Below, one piece after another: positions 48,150-59,803 of a stretch of 64,000 nucleotides of DNA. Position 1 is the stretch's first letter. Each line of letters begins with the position of its first letter. The position numbers and the translations under genes were made by a program. The stretch lies in the NCBI GenBank assembly GCA_021234155.1, contig JAJEKV010000078.1:3222978-3286977 (forward strand), written 5' to 3'. The notes below the pieces were generated by a model. It was not told the DNA's origin and did no database searches. It saw only the letters and a list, made by a program, of their open reading frames with translations. The stretch is from Isoetes taiwanensis. Its lineage: Eukaryota > Streptophyta > Lycopodiopsida > Isoetales > Isoetaceae.

Positions 48150-48285
48150 TAAAGTGTTCTAGTTCCGACAAGCCCGTAGGGAATAATGAAAAAGCCCACA
48201 TAATGTGTCAGCGTGTAAAGTGTTCTAGTTCCAGAAGCCCAGGTAGGAATACGAAAAGCCCACATAATGTGTGGAGACAAATTGA
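48150..48285. repeat. Two tandem 65-bp units
   Basis: Two copies of GTAAAGTGTTCTAGTTCC followed by AGCCC.GTAGG, GAAAAAGCCCACATAATGTG. The second has small indels. No coding meaning. Confidence 0.8.
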
Positions 48286-49097
48286 CTAAGGAAAAGGTGG
48301 CACCTAACCAACTTGCATGATAAATCCCCTTAAACAATGGTCTAGAATAACTTGTAAGCTAAAGAAATGGTATATAGTTGCATATGGTTAAGTGACATAT
48401 ACTAACTTCGAGCCGCAAGCTCAGATCGCCATTCAAACACTCAACTTGAGGAACATTAGCAAACACAAATAGATAGCCTTGTCATTCCACAACAGGATAG
48501 CAAAACAATGCTAAACAATGCTAAACAATGCTTAGAGGAGATATTTGCTATACCAAATGAGGGTAGAAAAGCCATATGCAATACAAACTTGACCATATGA
48601 TAAAAAGGAAGAAAAAGAGGAACAAGCTAGATGGAGAAGAGTCAAGAAGGTCGCGTCCATATAAGATTCTCTAAAGCTCTTCAACCTTCTAGAATGGAAG
48701 AGATCGCGCCTATAAGGAAAGCATAGTAGAAATGAGGAAACCCCTCAAGCAGATGCCAGATAACATGGGACTTAGTAGAAACAACCACAATAGTGCCCAA
48801 ACCCTATTGCAAGAGCATATCCTTCCTGCGAAGATATCCAAACAAGCTTAGAACAATATTTTGAAATCGTTAAACAAAATGAGCCTCAAAGAAAGATGTG
48901 TGCTGACAAGGAAAAAAATACAATACAAATAGAAACCCCGGAAATGGAACATCCATCCTAACAACAAATTTTCTTTTACCAGAAATCGCAAAAATGATGT
49001 TCGAAAAAATGTCCTGAGATGAGTAAGAACAAATAACAATCGTTAGCAAACCATAAGATGAATGTCCAATAATATGATCAAAATATGAATGTGCGTT

Positions 49098-49749
49098 ATT
49101 CTAGAATGGGACTCGCATGAAACCAACAAACCGACTTAGACTTGCTTCTCATTCATCTCAAAGATTTTTCTACAATGGTGGATAGTGGGTAGCCGCACAC
49201 ATGCGAACTACCCATAAAAAATAAAGGGAAAATCCAATTATATCATTTGGACCCCAACAAAATACAATGCTAATAGAGATCAAGGCTAGTGTACTGCTTA
49301 GAAAGCTTATCCTCAGGGATTAAAAAACCCCACCCTTCGGTTTTCGAGGAAAAACCCTAGTGATAAGCCTCTAAGGGGGCTTGGACAAACGTAAAGGCAT
49401 AAAAATCGCTCCCAAAACGCTGCGAATGGAAAAGTCGAAACGATGCGGCCGCGCAACCCGCGAACACGCACATCACTAACAAAACAACAAGACAAAACAA
49501 ACCTCCCGAGTGGAGGGCTGATTCTTACGCGTGCCACGCGATAAAATACAATAACAAAGAAGGGGGAGGGTGGGTTCAAAGAGAATAAGGTATGCTGGAG
49601 AGAGAAGAGGAAGCGCCGGTGAGAAGTCGGGCGTAAACGCTAAAAATAGCGAACTCCCAACCAAAAACGGCATCGCGCCGCATGCATGCAAAACATGCAT
49701 GCTCGTCCCATTCTAGAATGGCGATCCGATGTCTCGGATCGATGGGATT
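49098..49749. repeat. Dispersed TIR-like repeat, copy B
   Basis: Starts ATTCTAGAATGGGACTCGC and ends GCTCGTCCCATTCTAGAAT (inverted ends of about 20 bp), then GGCGATCCGATGTCTCGG and CGATGGGATT shared with other copies. Inner landmarks: TTCTCATTCATCTCA, CTACAATGGTGGATAGTGGG, CGAGGAAAAACCCTAGTG. It is the copy with the best-preserved ends. No open frame is credible. Confidence 0.75.
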
Positions 49750-49759
49750 AGTAGAGGAG

Positions 49760-51160
49760 TAGGACACATGATTACCGTGTTCAACCGGGTTAATAAAAAT
49801 GCAAAAACAACAATAAAGTCCAAAGGCTCGAGAATAACTCGCAAGAACATGAACAAACGGGAAGGGATAGGGGTGACTGTATTCCTCTAAGGTAAGGCCG
49901 AAAAAACAGAGGAAGAAATGGAGAAACGGGTGAAGCCGGTCGGATTAGGGAGAAGGGAAAGGAACAGGCCCGCCGATGGAGGATGGCGTAATATGTCTAG
50001 TCTAGAGCGACGGAGTAAGCCGCGGCATGAGAGCATCCATGCAAGAATCGCGAGCAAAAGAGATTATTGAAAAGAGAGAAGAGGTCGGACAAAGGAAGCA
50101 AAGTTGGAAACTAGAAAAAGGTCGGGCGATGACGGCCAAGGCGCCAGATTAGGGGCTTAATTTAAATGAAATGCCGGTGAAACGTGCTTCAAATCTGGCG
50201 AGAATCGGCCCGGTTGGGTGGATCGAAAACGAAATAAGAAAAACGGTTCGATAGAGATTCATGATAGATACAAGTTGGATTCCGTAGGAAAACTGCACAA
50301 GAATTGGAGCGCCAAGCAAATCCGGTGAAGTCGGGTTACGTAGTATGCCCCTTCCGAGATGCATAAAAATCCGGTGGGTGATTTGTTATCCCGAAGTTAA
50401 CCGGAATCGGGCGTAAAATGAATCGGGTCAGGGTAGGTAAAAAGAGGTAGAGATGCGAGGCCATGGAATCCAGTTTTGGCGGTACCGGGCGAGATCCGAC
50501 AAAGATCCCATCCACTGCTTTGTTAGACAGAAAAACCAGAAGGAGGTGAAAGAAAACTGTAGAATGGGAAAAACAGTATCATTAGTAATAAGTAGCCGAA
50601 ATGTCTTCTTTGGAACTGTCCCCAGCTTGCAGATGCACAGATCGAGGCAACGGGCTTCCCTCCTGCAATAGCCCGGATAAGCGACAAAAACGATGCAAAA
50701 GAGTGTGGCGGGCATCCCTTCCCCGTGAGAAAAACGACAAACGATGCAAAAGAGTGTGGCATCCAAATCCAATCGATCTCCCTATACAATCGGCAAAGAA
50801 CCCCATGGATAAGTGTAACGTCCCCACCGCGGGATATGGACAAATGGTATGGCTGCAACCTCCCAGCCTGAAACTCGCATGCATCCACTAATGATGAGTA
50901 AACAGATAATGCAAAGAAGACCGTGCACAGGAATTTGGAGATCAACACAACACAATAGAATTCCCGGAGCTAGCATGCAGATCCGATTGAGAATAGGAAT
51001 GCATGAAGCCAAAAACGCGCCAAATTAATCATCAAACAATCTCGGAAAGGACATGCAATGAAACCAATCCGATGCTCATGTACAAACTTGGAACAATACT
51101 CCCATTATAGACGCCTTTAGACGATGCCAATTCATTAAGAGTCCATTCGAGGCATGAAGA
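49760..51160. other. GC-richer non-coding repeat tract
   Basis: No recognised protein. A roughly 30-bp segment is duplicated (ACGATGCAAAAGAGTGTGGC at about 50690 and 50735). Long minus-strand frames here show no known domain and are probably by-products of base composition. Confidence 0.4.
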
Positions 51161-51168
51161 AGAACCTC

Positions 51169-51400
51169 GATGCAAAAAGGAGGAGAGCCCTTGGAGGGAA
51201 AAAGCTAGAATGAGATGGGCTAATGGAATGGCCAAGAAGAGATATGATGCAAAAAGGAGGAGCCCTTGGAGGGAAAAAGCTAGAATGAGATGGGCTAATG
51301 GAATGGTCAAGAAGAGATATGAGATGGGCTGATGGTCGAAAAGAATGAAGCGAAGAAGAGATATGAGATGGGCTGATGGTCGAGAAAGAATGAAGCTACG
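51169..51400. repeat. Nested tandem repeats (77-bp x2, then about 45-bp x2)
   Basis: Units starting at 51169 and 51246 share GATGCAAAAAGGAGGA, CCCTTGGAGGGAAAAAGC and GATGGGCTAATGGAATGG. They merge into two shorter units sharing AGAGATATGAGATGGGCTGA and GGTCGA. This looks like progressive replication slippage. Confidence 0.85.
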
Positions 51401-51419
51401 AGAAGGAAGAAAGAAAGCT

Positions 51420-51532
51420 GCTTTGGAGAAGACGCCGATAACCGGTCCCGGCGGGGAAAGAGCCTTTATATAATGGCTCGTCCCTCCCTTGAATGGCAAT
51501 CCGAGGGCTCGGATCGATGCGATTATACTTTG
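51420..51532 (-). promoter_or_regulatory. Repeat-family terminus with TATA box
   Basis: This matches the right end of the 34605-35624 element: AGAAGACGCCGATAACCG, GGGGAAAGAGCC, TTATATAATG, GCTCGTCCCTCC, CCGAGGGCTC. On the minus strand it reads CCATTATATAAAGGCTC, a good TATA box. It probably marks the 5' (promoter) end of a minus-oriented repeat element extending leftwards, perhaps to about 48455, where GATAGCCTTGTCATTCCAC matches the other element's left part. Confidence 0.45.
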
Positions 51533-51899
51533 TAGGAAGTATTTTGATACGTATGACTTGTCATATGGAGAGCGCTTTTCTGGTCTGTGGGTATTAGGTG
51601 TATTTTCCTCAACTTTAGATTTGGCATATTCTTGAGAATACCTTGGAATCCAATCATTAAAAAAAAAAACCTATATAGAATGACCCATAATAGTTAAAAA
51701 TTGCATTGCAAAACCCGAAAAAGATAAAGCCGAGCTAGCCAGTAATTTTGTTTTCTTATCCCTATGTGAACGTAGAAGATCACTCTAAAACAACCCCGAA
51801 GCCTATAAGGTGAAGCGAGGAAATGGAGGGCTATGAGGAAAGGGTCTTTATATGTTGAGATCTGCTTGTAGTTTATATATTCACAAGTTTTTAAGACAG

Positions 51900-52437
51900 A
51901 TGGCAGTTTCCTCTCTCACGCACTCTCTTGTTAGCAGTGAGATTCAATCAGGTGCCTGCAAAGGATGAACGGGTCTGTAGATCTATCCTAGACTAACTAT
52001 TTCAGATGAAGATGCCGAGCTAGGGGATCACTTCTGTGCAGGAAGATGCTTCTACATCATGCATCAAATTTAGGGAAGGGTCTGGCGGCTAGGCTTGTGC
52101 TAAGTCTTTCCAGCTTTAGACTTACTGCATTTTGAAACGCCGACAATGCAAAGACTTCTGGTTAGACATTTAATTGGTAGGTTTTGAGATGCCGCGGATA
52201 TCATGGAGAGTTGAATATATATATATCCAATACTTATCTATATTTATCTGACGCCTCTTTTATTAGTTGTGAGAGTTTTAGTGCTTAAAGTTTATCAGCT
52301 TCTAAGCAATTAAATAAGTTTCCGTTCATAGAGGACGAAGATGTTGAGGTTTCTCCTGTAGTAATTCTCTTTGAAGATTGAAACATTGTACTCTTTATTC
52401 TATCTAATATAAAACTTTGCTTAAGAAAAAAAAAAAT
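51900..52437 (+). mobile_element. LINE-like 3' end with poly(A)
   Basis: The segment ends in TTGTACTCTTTATTCTATCT, AATATAAAACTTTGC and a run of 11 A (about 52425-52437). This is the usual look of a plant L1 3' UTR and tail. No ORF2 sequence is recognisable upstream, so it is a strongly 5'-truncated copy. The left edge is unknown. Confidence 0.5.
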
Positions 52438-52461
52438 CCTTTTAATCTTGTCAAGACAAGA

Positions 52462-52560
52462 CATTAAACGAGGTGCACCCTGGACTACCACAGTCGTTGG
52501 ATCCATCGATCCCACGGCCCAGACCATATGTTGGAGCGTCTGGGCACCTCTCGTTTCGCT
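52462..52560. mobile_element. Small MITE-like inverted-repeat element
   Basis: The left end AAACGAGGTGCACC and right end GGGCACCTCTCGTTT are imperfect inverted repeats about 95 bp apart, with GGATCCATCGATCCC near the middle. It lies directly after the LINE poly(A). Superfamily and target duplication not determined. Confidence 0.4.
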
Positions 52561-52673
52561 TATGGTCATTTATGATTGGGGGCGCCTATGATTTTGAAAT
52601 ATGAAATACGAGTTTGCCTAAGGTTTTGATGGAATATCGAGCCTCTATACGGCTTCGCCTAATGTTTTAGAAT

Positions 52674-52757
52674 ATGAAATACGGGGGCTCGAACCTCTAC
52701 TAAAATAACTCAATGTCTTAATAAGACTACTTTAACCAATTTAACCAGTGAGCTAAC
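52674..52757 (-). repeat. tRNA-derived SINE head
   Basis: On the minus strand GTTAGCTCACTGGTT (A-box, 52756-52742) is followed about 50 bp later by GGTTCGAGCCCCCG (B-box, 52695-52682). The order and spacing are those of an internal RNA polymerase III promoter. No acceptor stem pairs, so a SINE rather than a tRNA gene is indicated. The body downstream (lower coordinates) contains GGCTTCGCC-like bases but no clear end. Confidence 0.55.
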
Positions 52758-53339
52758 GTAATTATTTTTATCTTAAATCTATTTTTTTTTTAATAGCTCA
52801 TTCAATTATTTTTTGGATATGATTTATGGTTTCAGGAATTATATCCATATCAAATCCCCCTGAAACCCTCTGTTATTATTATACTACATATTCTTAAAAA
52901 ATTCCATTCAGAAAATTCTAAGATCCAAGTAGCAGTCTTAGGACAAAATCAGGTGTCATAATTCTTTTAAGCCATAATCAGGTTAAACTTAACCAAGTAA
53001 AGATATTATATTATAAGAAAAAGTACCCGAACATATAAATGGTAGAAATAAGATAACGATCAGATGATTTAATGTATCTTTATGTATAATTGTGAGTCTG
53101 AATAGCCTTATCCAATAAGAAGTAAAACATATTTCTAAAGATAACATAATAACTTACATGTATACTGAACAACTTAATCAAAATGTAGAAATATATCCAT
53201 CTTGAATACAAACTCCAAGCAAGTAGCAAGATTGGTTACCTGTAATATAACCAGAGGATAGTTAGAGACAAGTGGGTAAAAGCCTAAGTTAGCTACAGGT
53301 AAGCTATGATCTTCTTGGGTTTAACACTCTTCTGTAATG

Positions 53340-53400
53340 AAGTTACCTTAGAGGGGAATAGAATAATACAGAATAGAATATGTTTTTATCGTCCACACAG
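53340..53400 (-). repeat. LINE 3' end with ATTCT pentamer tail
   Basis: The minus strand reads GGACGATAAAAACATATTCT and then ATTCTGTATTATTCTATTCC. This is the same junction as at 10109-10166, in opposite orientation. Only the extreme 3' end is present. Confidence 0.55.
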
Positions 53401-55135
53401 GTAAAAATTCTGACAAATGTAGTTCATCAGTCTTACTTAGTGTTCATGCTTCCATTACATTAGAGCAAAACTGCTCAATTGTGTAGTAGCATAACTGATA
53501 AGCTAGAAAACTATCTTATTCCTTTTATGCAGTCTTAAAGCATAAACTACCACAGAAATTAACTCAGAATTATCCGATCTATGAATCAGTGGATCTTATA
53601 TAGGTAGATCTTTAATCAAACAAGCAATATTAACATAAAAGTATGGGCTCATACTTGATTTTACAGTGTTATCAAAGCTCAGTAGAATTATACTTCTGGA
53701 TCTAGCTCAACTTAGAAAGGAAATTAACATAATACATATCTAGATGTGCTCTATATATTTATAGCACTAGTAGATCTCTTAAATCTACTTTTATGATCGA
53801 TTTGAACCATTTTTTAAGTTTAGGCAGCATGTAATCGATGCTTTATCAGTTTATGCTAGGTCAGACCCATTATCATTACACATTTCCTATCTATTATTCT
53901 AAAGATGCACACTCAGAATTATATTATTATGTCATGCTAGATCTAGACTAATGTGCATGAGATCTTTAAGAGATCATATATATGTTATCATTAACATGTG
54001 CATTTATAAGAGATTAGTCTAGCTATAAGCATTTGCATTAAAAAATTGAGGCAGATTTAACCTAGTGTGCTTGATCATGAGGACGAGCTTTGATTTGCTG
54101 CTCCTCATTGTTGATACTTGCATATGAATTTTATGTTCAACAATAAGTACTGCATCAGAGCCATTATCAAGATTTTATGTGCCATGCTCCTCAGTACCAT
54201 TGTTATGCAATTCAGTTGCATATGTGTTCTTCCCTTTTGTAGAAGAGCATTCAACCAGTTTAGAGGTGTTAGCAGGTCTATGAAACTCATGGACTTTTTT
54301 CCTTTTGGCCGATTTTGCCTAGCCATTCCAAGATCCCCTTTCCTTCTAGCCATAACAGAGTGTTAACAAGTCGACCCGCCATGCATGCGACAGGATTATA
54401 CAGGCTCTGTATCATGAATCCTAATATGCGATTCTATTTATTGTGAAAAGTTCTAACTGTCAAGCAGCAAAGATTGCCACCATCTCTCGCCCGATTAGAT
54501 GAACTACGCTCTTGTAAAAGCAGAGCAGAGGCTTTTGCTCAATGTTAAGAGTCTGAGATATCTTGATTCTTAACATCAGTTCATGTTAGATTTGACAATT
54601 CGAGATCTGAGACAATTCAGGACAGTGAAGATTGACATGCAAGTTAGCTCGGGCTTTTGCGATACACTTCACACTGGGCCCTTTTGCCGTTGTTGCTTCT
54701 TTGGCAGTTTCTCAAATGAATGAATTTCTCAAATGTTAGTAACTTTTAACAGAATTAGACCACTTCGTTTGGATGCCATCTTCCATTATGCTTCATTTTG
54801 GAAGATCCGATGTTGAATGCTATTTCTAGGAATGTTAATCCGAAGTTCCAATGGTGAACCAAGTCAAAACCTTGCTCATTTTGTATGTATATATGAAATC
54901 CAATAACATCAAATTCTAAATGCTGCAAAATATCTAACTCAAGACAATGTTTATGCTTTATAATTGGCAAAAGTCGAATTTATGTGCATAATTTTTGTTG
55001 CAAAAATGTTTTTAATAAGTGGCAATGAAGTTTGTACAACCCTTGATGCTAAACCTCTATAAGGCATAAATTGTACCTTTAAAACTTTGTCTACTCTTTT
55101 TGTACTTCAAGGGCAACATTTTGGAATTTTTTATT
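53401..55135. other. AT-rich spacer, no gene seen
   Basis: Short frames only. A segment near 54470-54520 (TTGCCACCATCTCTCGCCCG) resembles 21635-21670 (TTGCCACAAATCTCTCGTCC), so a low-copy dispersed repeat may be present. Nothing else is recognised. Confidence 0.4.
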
Positions 55136-55845
55136 GATTCTAGAATGGGGCTCGCATGAAAACGATAAAAACCTAGATAGGCTTCTCATTCATCTCAGCA
55201 GATTTTCTACAATGGTGGATAGTGGGTAGCCGCACACATGCGAACTACCCACGAAGAAAAATAAGGGAATGTCCAATTCTACAACTTAGACCCCAGAGAA
55301 TACAATGCTAATAGATGTTTGGTTTGTGTACCTGCTGAAGCTTATCATCGAGATTAAAAAACCCCGCCCTTTTGAGTTTTCGAGGAAAAACCCTAGTGAT
55401 AAACCTTCAGGAAGGGGCTTGGACAAATGTAAGGCTGAAAATTCGCTCCCAAAATACCCACGAATGGAGACGTCAAAGTTGCTGCCGCTTGCCAACTTGT
55501 ACCTGTACATCACCAACACTAGAACAAAAGTGAAAAAACAAACCTCCCAAAGTAGAGGGGATAATCACGCCGTGCCACGCAACAACAAAAAGAAAAACCT
55601 CTTCAAATAGAGGGGCTGGTCACCCGCCCATCACGACAAATACATTAAACAATTAAGGGAGGGAGGGTGGGTTTCAAAGAATAGAGAATAAGGTACTGCT
55701 AAGAGAGAGAAAGCATCGATGAGACGTTGATGAAGGCCTAATATAGCGATCTCCCAACCAGAGAAAGCATGCAATGCATGCATACAAGACATGCATGCTC
55801 GCCCCCGCTAGAATCTCGATCCGAGGGCTCGAATCGATGGGATTT
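55136..55845. repeat. Dispersed TIR-like repeat, copy C
   Basis: Starts GATTCTAGAATGGGGCTCGC and ends GCTCGCCCCCGCTAGAATC, then TCGATCCGAGGGCTCG and CGATGGGATT. It aligns with copies A and B throughout, including CTACAATGGTGGATAGTGGG and AAGCATGCAATGCATGCAT. It is uninterrupted and so gives the reference structure for the family (about 700 bp). Non-coding. Confidence 0.8.
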
Positions 55846-56261
55846 TATTTAGAAGCCATCCTTCATACATCTCAAAGCATGATTTGCAAGTAAACTCAAG
55901 GTCATTACTCATTACCATAACTTCCACCATAGACACATCGATTATCTTTTAAAGTACAATTTGGCCAATGCGATGAAGTCAACTTGGCCTCATATGCACG
56001 AACATTGCAAAAACAATATAACACTTTTTATTAAAACCCTTACATTTCTATTCTGAGGATAGCTTGAGCAACGCCCAAGCAAAATATCACATTCCCATAA
56101 GACCCTGCACATGAATGTAAGATTGCATACAGAAAATCTGGCAGAGTTATTTTGACTCGAACTTGATGTAGTAGCAAGCTTTGTATTTTGACATTGAGGC
56201 CACACTATTAGAGGGCATTGATGCTGGGTGTCTAAGATTATGATGGATGTATCAAGTATGA

Positions 56262-57271
56262 ATGCTCTGTTTACATTTCCTCCCATGTTGTATGGGTAAA
56301 AGGGGTAGAGACCTAAAGGCCATCTAAGATTGGATATGCTCATAGCTAGAACCCCTTAAATCCCATTAGATGCGGCTTGTGCACAAGAGCCCACCTGGCT
56401 GTGGATGCTATGTTGTGATTCAGCACTAAAATGATGGTGAAACAGGGGTGGGGTCTTGCTTAGCGTGGATACAGGTCTTCTATAGTGTGCTAGGCTTATA
56501 ATCAATCACTGGAGAGGGCTGGGTATGGGTCCAAAACCCCAGGTCCCGGGATGAGTGCCTATATGGGCGTCTTGGGGCTCGAATCAGGCGGGTGAGCTGG
56601 CCTTTAGATTTAGGAGACTAAATCGAAAGTACGAATGTGGGGGTTACTGATTTGGCACGTGTTCTCTAGCACACCCAGCATCCGCCATGCCCGGGAGGGG
56701 CGTCTCCCTCGACTTTTCCTCATCGGACCGGGGAAATGTAATCGGAGTAGTCTCATAGAGCTTGACTCCATGAGATTGCATTTCCAGAAGGCTACAATCA
56801 TGCCATAGCATGTTTCAGCCTGTCTGCAAAGTGTGCACTATCCTAGCCATTGTTCTATGCCAGCCAACACCATGTTATATCTCTGTCTGCTATTATTTTG
56901 TTTGACCGTCAGTCGACCCCCTAGAGTCTGAGCCCGGGCCTGAGCCCATACTTATGGTATATTACTTATGTTATCTTGTACTTGTATTGCTATGTGTATG
57001 ATGATGATGGACGGACCACCCTTCGTGGTGTTATATTATTTTATGTATGATAGCTAGGTGCTAACATATCTGTATGCTTCTGCTGTATAGGATTCCCATA
57101 GAGGACGTGGGACGAATGACACCTCTGTGTTCCTCACCCGAACACTTGGCCATCTCCAGTGGTCCGAGTTAGATGGAGGCCTTTCCATGGTGATGTAGTT
57201 GCCACAGTAGGGGAATTCCTCGTATTTGTACGATGAAAGCATCATATAGATTTTGGGAGCGTCGCAATGGT
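56262..57271 (+). mobile_element. LTR-like repeat, copy 2 of 2
   Basis: Matches 22060-23278. The right edge reads GGGAGCGTCGCA, then A, then TGGTATTAGTTGA. This fits an LTR ending in CA followed by a primer-binding site for initiator methionine tRNA (TGGTATCAGAGC). No coding region follows, so it may be a solo LTR or a deleted element. The left edge (near TGTATGGGTAAAAGGGG) is approximate. Confidence 0.5.
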
Positions 57272-57769
57272 ATTAGTTGATTTTGGTGGACCAAATCATA
57301 GCACTGGCCATATTCTAACTCGTTAGATCAATAGTTAGTAGGGGACCTTTAACTTAGGAAAACTATCCCAACTCCATAGGTAGCATGAGTCTTGGCCTAG
57401 TTATGGGAGACACAAGCTAGTTAGGGATTAGTGTATGAGTTATTAAAGAAGAGTTATATTAAGTTGGGAGAACGAGGTCTCTTGTTCCCACGAGCCATAA
57501 CTTCTTCTAGGTAACTCGGATAGACGCGATTCTTGCACCAATGCATCGGGGGCACTCTAATTGACTAAGGGGCATAGTGCGCCAAAACGACAGTAAATGG
57601 GCACAAGTGCAAAAGGGGCATGATCGGCAAAACATCATCTTAAAATTCAAAACTAAACACTCTTTTTCCCTATCACACCCCGTATTTTTTTCGCGTATAA
57701 AAATTTCCGCCGTATAAAAATTCCATCATATTTTCGTCATGTAAATGTTTTTCTTGGCCCCTCAAAATA

Positions 57770-57945
57770 GAAGTGAACTCACAACCTCCCAAGTCCAGCC
57801 TTAATCGCTTACCACCATAACAAGCTTCCTTGAATGTTATATTCTTCTACACATCTACTACTTTGTTTCCTCTGCACAACAATTCTTTTAACAAAAGTAT
57901 ATTATGGGGACTTGAACCCTTGACCTCCCACCACTAAGCCAAACC
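57770..57945 (-). repeat. Two tRNA-like SINE heads in tandem
   Basis: On the minus strand TTGGCTTAGTGGTGGG (A-box-like, 57942-57927) is followed by AGGGTTCAAGTCCCC (B-box, 57920-57906). A second, weaker pair (GGTGGTAAGCG and GTTGTGAGTTCACTTC) lies at 57815-57770. The short A-to-B spacing suits a plant SINE, not a tRNA. The boundaries of the SINE bodies are not defined. Confidence 0.45.
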
Positions 57946-58116
57946 CTTTGCCTACACAATAAGCCTCCTTCATAAATATAGCAATCTCTTGTTGTACTTA
58001 ACCAATAGCATCTCTCTTTTCTATAGTAGGCTTTTGTCTAGTAATCACCCGTCCCTAAACCAACGTTGTGGTGGCAACAAATCCGTCGGACTTGTGCAAC
58101 CATGGTGAAGTAAGAA

Positions 58117-58277
58117 GAACCTAAGGGTTCTTACTGTCACTGCGGAATGGTTCCCACAACCATATCAACGAAATTTCACACTGAGAGGTGCAAGGGAACT
58201 CCTCTGAGTGAGGCAGAAGCTTCTAAGTTGGATTCTAATCCACTATCACCTTTGATCTTCTTTAGGCGATGGTAAGA
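58117..58277 (+). pseudogene. BED-type zinc-finger fragment (hAT-like)
   Basis: The plus frame reads EPKGSYCHCGMVPTTISTKF, then HTERCKGTPLSEAEASKLDS. CxxC...H...C with this spacing is the BED zinc finger common at the N-terminus of plant hAT transposases. The rest of a transposase is not recognisable in the following 1.2 kb. No start codon is clear. Confidence 0.4.
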
Positions 58278-59416
58278 ATATCAAGTTATCGACATTCCTA
58301 ACCCAGAGCTTTAAATATTTTTCTCCTAACACATGTCTCGGTAGTAAATTTCTTTCATCCCTGCCATGATTTAATCTATACTCCATTCATATGCTTTATA
58401 TTAGACATTATTCGACGTTATATATTAGGAATCAGGTAAAATTTTGTAGACATAATAACTATAGTTAATGTTGTTTCTCTTTAGTATCTAAGCTTTGACT
58501 CGCCTCACTTCCCAGAGAACAATCTCCCTTCAACCGACTAGGGACTGCCATGCAACACCCCTCTAGGCCATGGGTTTGGGCATCTTTAATCCTATCACCC
58601 TTCAATACTTCCTCTTAATGGTCGTGTTCCTTTTATGGATCACTTTCCCAGATCATGATACATTCTCTGTAACACATAGTGAGTGCTTGGATTAGAACCC
58701 CCACAACAATGTCAACACTTTAGTTAAGCTAGAGTACAAACTTTAGTATTATTTTGTGCCAAACTTCACCGCCTATATGGCAGTGATTATTTATCTGCAC
58801 CACACGCCTGTCAAATTGACAGTGACCTACCCTCTTTTGGAGTTGTTCTACCGTAACGGTCCAATGGCATCCAACCATTGTTGACTAGTCACCTCCTTCT
58901 AGGGTATTTAGATATGGTTGGGGCAAAGTGTTTCCAACCATTACTTTAGTGCCGAAACATCATTAAGTTCCACAAACAAACTTACATATTCTAAGGGATT
59001 ATGTGAATATCCCAAAAGACAGTATCATTCAAAGACCTCTCAAGAGAGGCCTCTTCTATTAAAAAGGTTCTTGGTGAATTCAATCCACCATGTTGTCCTG
59101 AGAAATTAAAGCCTTCTTCCCTAAGCCATGCACCAAACCTTTAAAGAGCTTTTCTGCTCTTGCTGCCTTTCAAGCCAGAAATCTATCTTTGCATGTTAGG
59201 AAAGACCATCTTTCAAGTCACACCACTTATCCAAAGGGTCGAAGTAATAACCTTCCCATCCGGGCCATTAAATATCATGAACAAGGGTCCTTCATCCTTT
59301 TTCTTCTTTAATATACTTTGTACATCCATGGTCAATTTTTATTATCCCTCCTTTACACGTGATACAAATAGATACAATTCACCCTTTGTTTGTGATCTTT
59401 ATTCCATAGGGTCACC

Positions 59417-59495
59417 AATCCATTTACTCTTCCTTGATAATAAATTGTCGTTCTTCAAAAAAAAAAAAAAAAAAAAAAAAAATCCATTTACTCTT
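59417..59495 (+). mobile_element. Minimal LINE insertion: 25-bp 3' end, A24 and 15-bp target duplication
   Basis: AATCCATTTACTCTT occurs at 59417-59431 and again at 59481-59495. Between them lie CCTTGATAATAAATTGTCG and TTCTTC, then 24 A residues. The 25-bp body is the same 3' end found at the LINE insertion ending at 30026. This is an extremely 5'-truncated LINE copy with a perfect target-site duplication, and is probably recent. Confidence 0.85.
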
Positions 59496-59803
59496 TTTAG
59501 GTATTCTTTAACCGCCTTGTGGCTTCTAAGCCGCTATTATATCCCCCTCCCCACCAAATGTTGTTAACCCACATATCATTGGGGGTTATGATTCAACGTT
59601 GTCGCACACCCTGGAAATATTACTCATTACCTTTCTCTATCATGACGCGTTATGCCGTTGTTGTGGCATTACAAATGACTTGGCATCCTCATCTAAGCCA
59701 TAGTCATGCCCTAAGTTAGCGAGTGAGCCTTTGTAAGAATCGTAAGTTGCCCTCGGTCATCGGGGCACTTGCATCGCATTTATTATAGACCTTCCTTTAA
59801 TAC

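Noticed and set aside
45455-48337. Long minus-strand frames rich in Phe, Leu, Ser and Tyr that look like membrane proteins
   Set aside because: The plus strand is strongly purine-rich here, so the opposite strand automatically yields hydrophobic codons; frames overlap and lack conserved motifs or neighbours.
50428-50948. Overlapping long frames on both strands as a possible gene
   Set aside because: They overlap in several frames, contain a short internal duplication and show no recognisable domain; base composition explains them.
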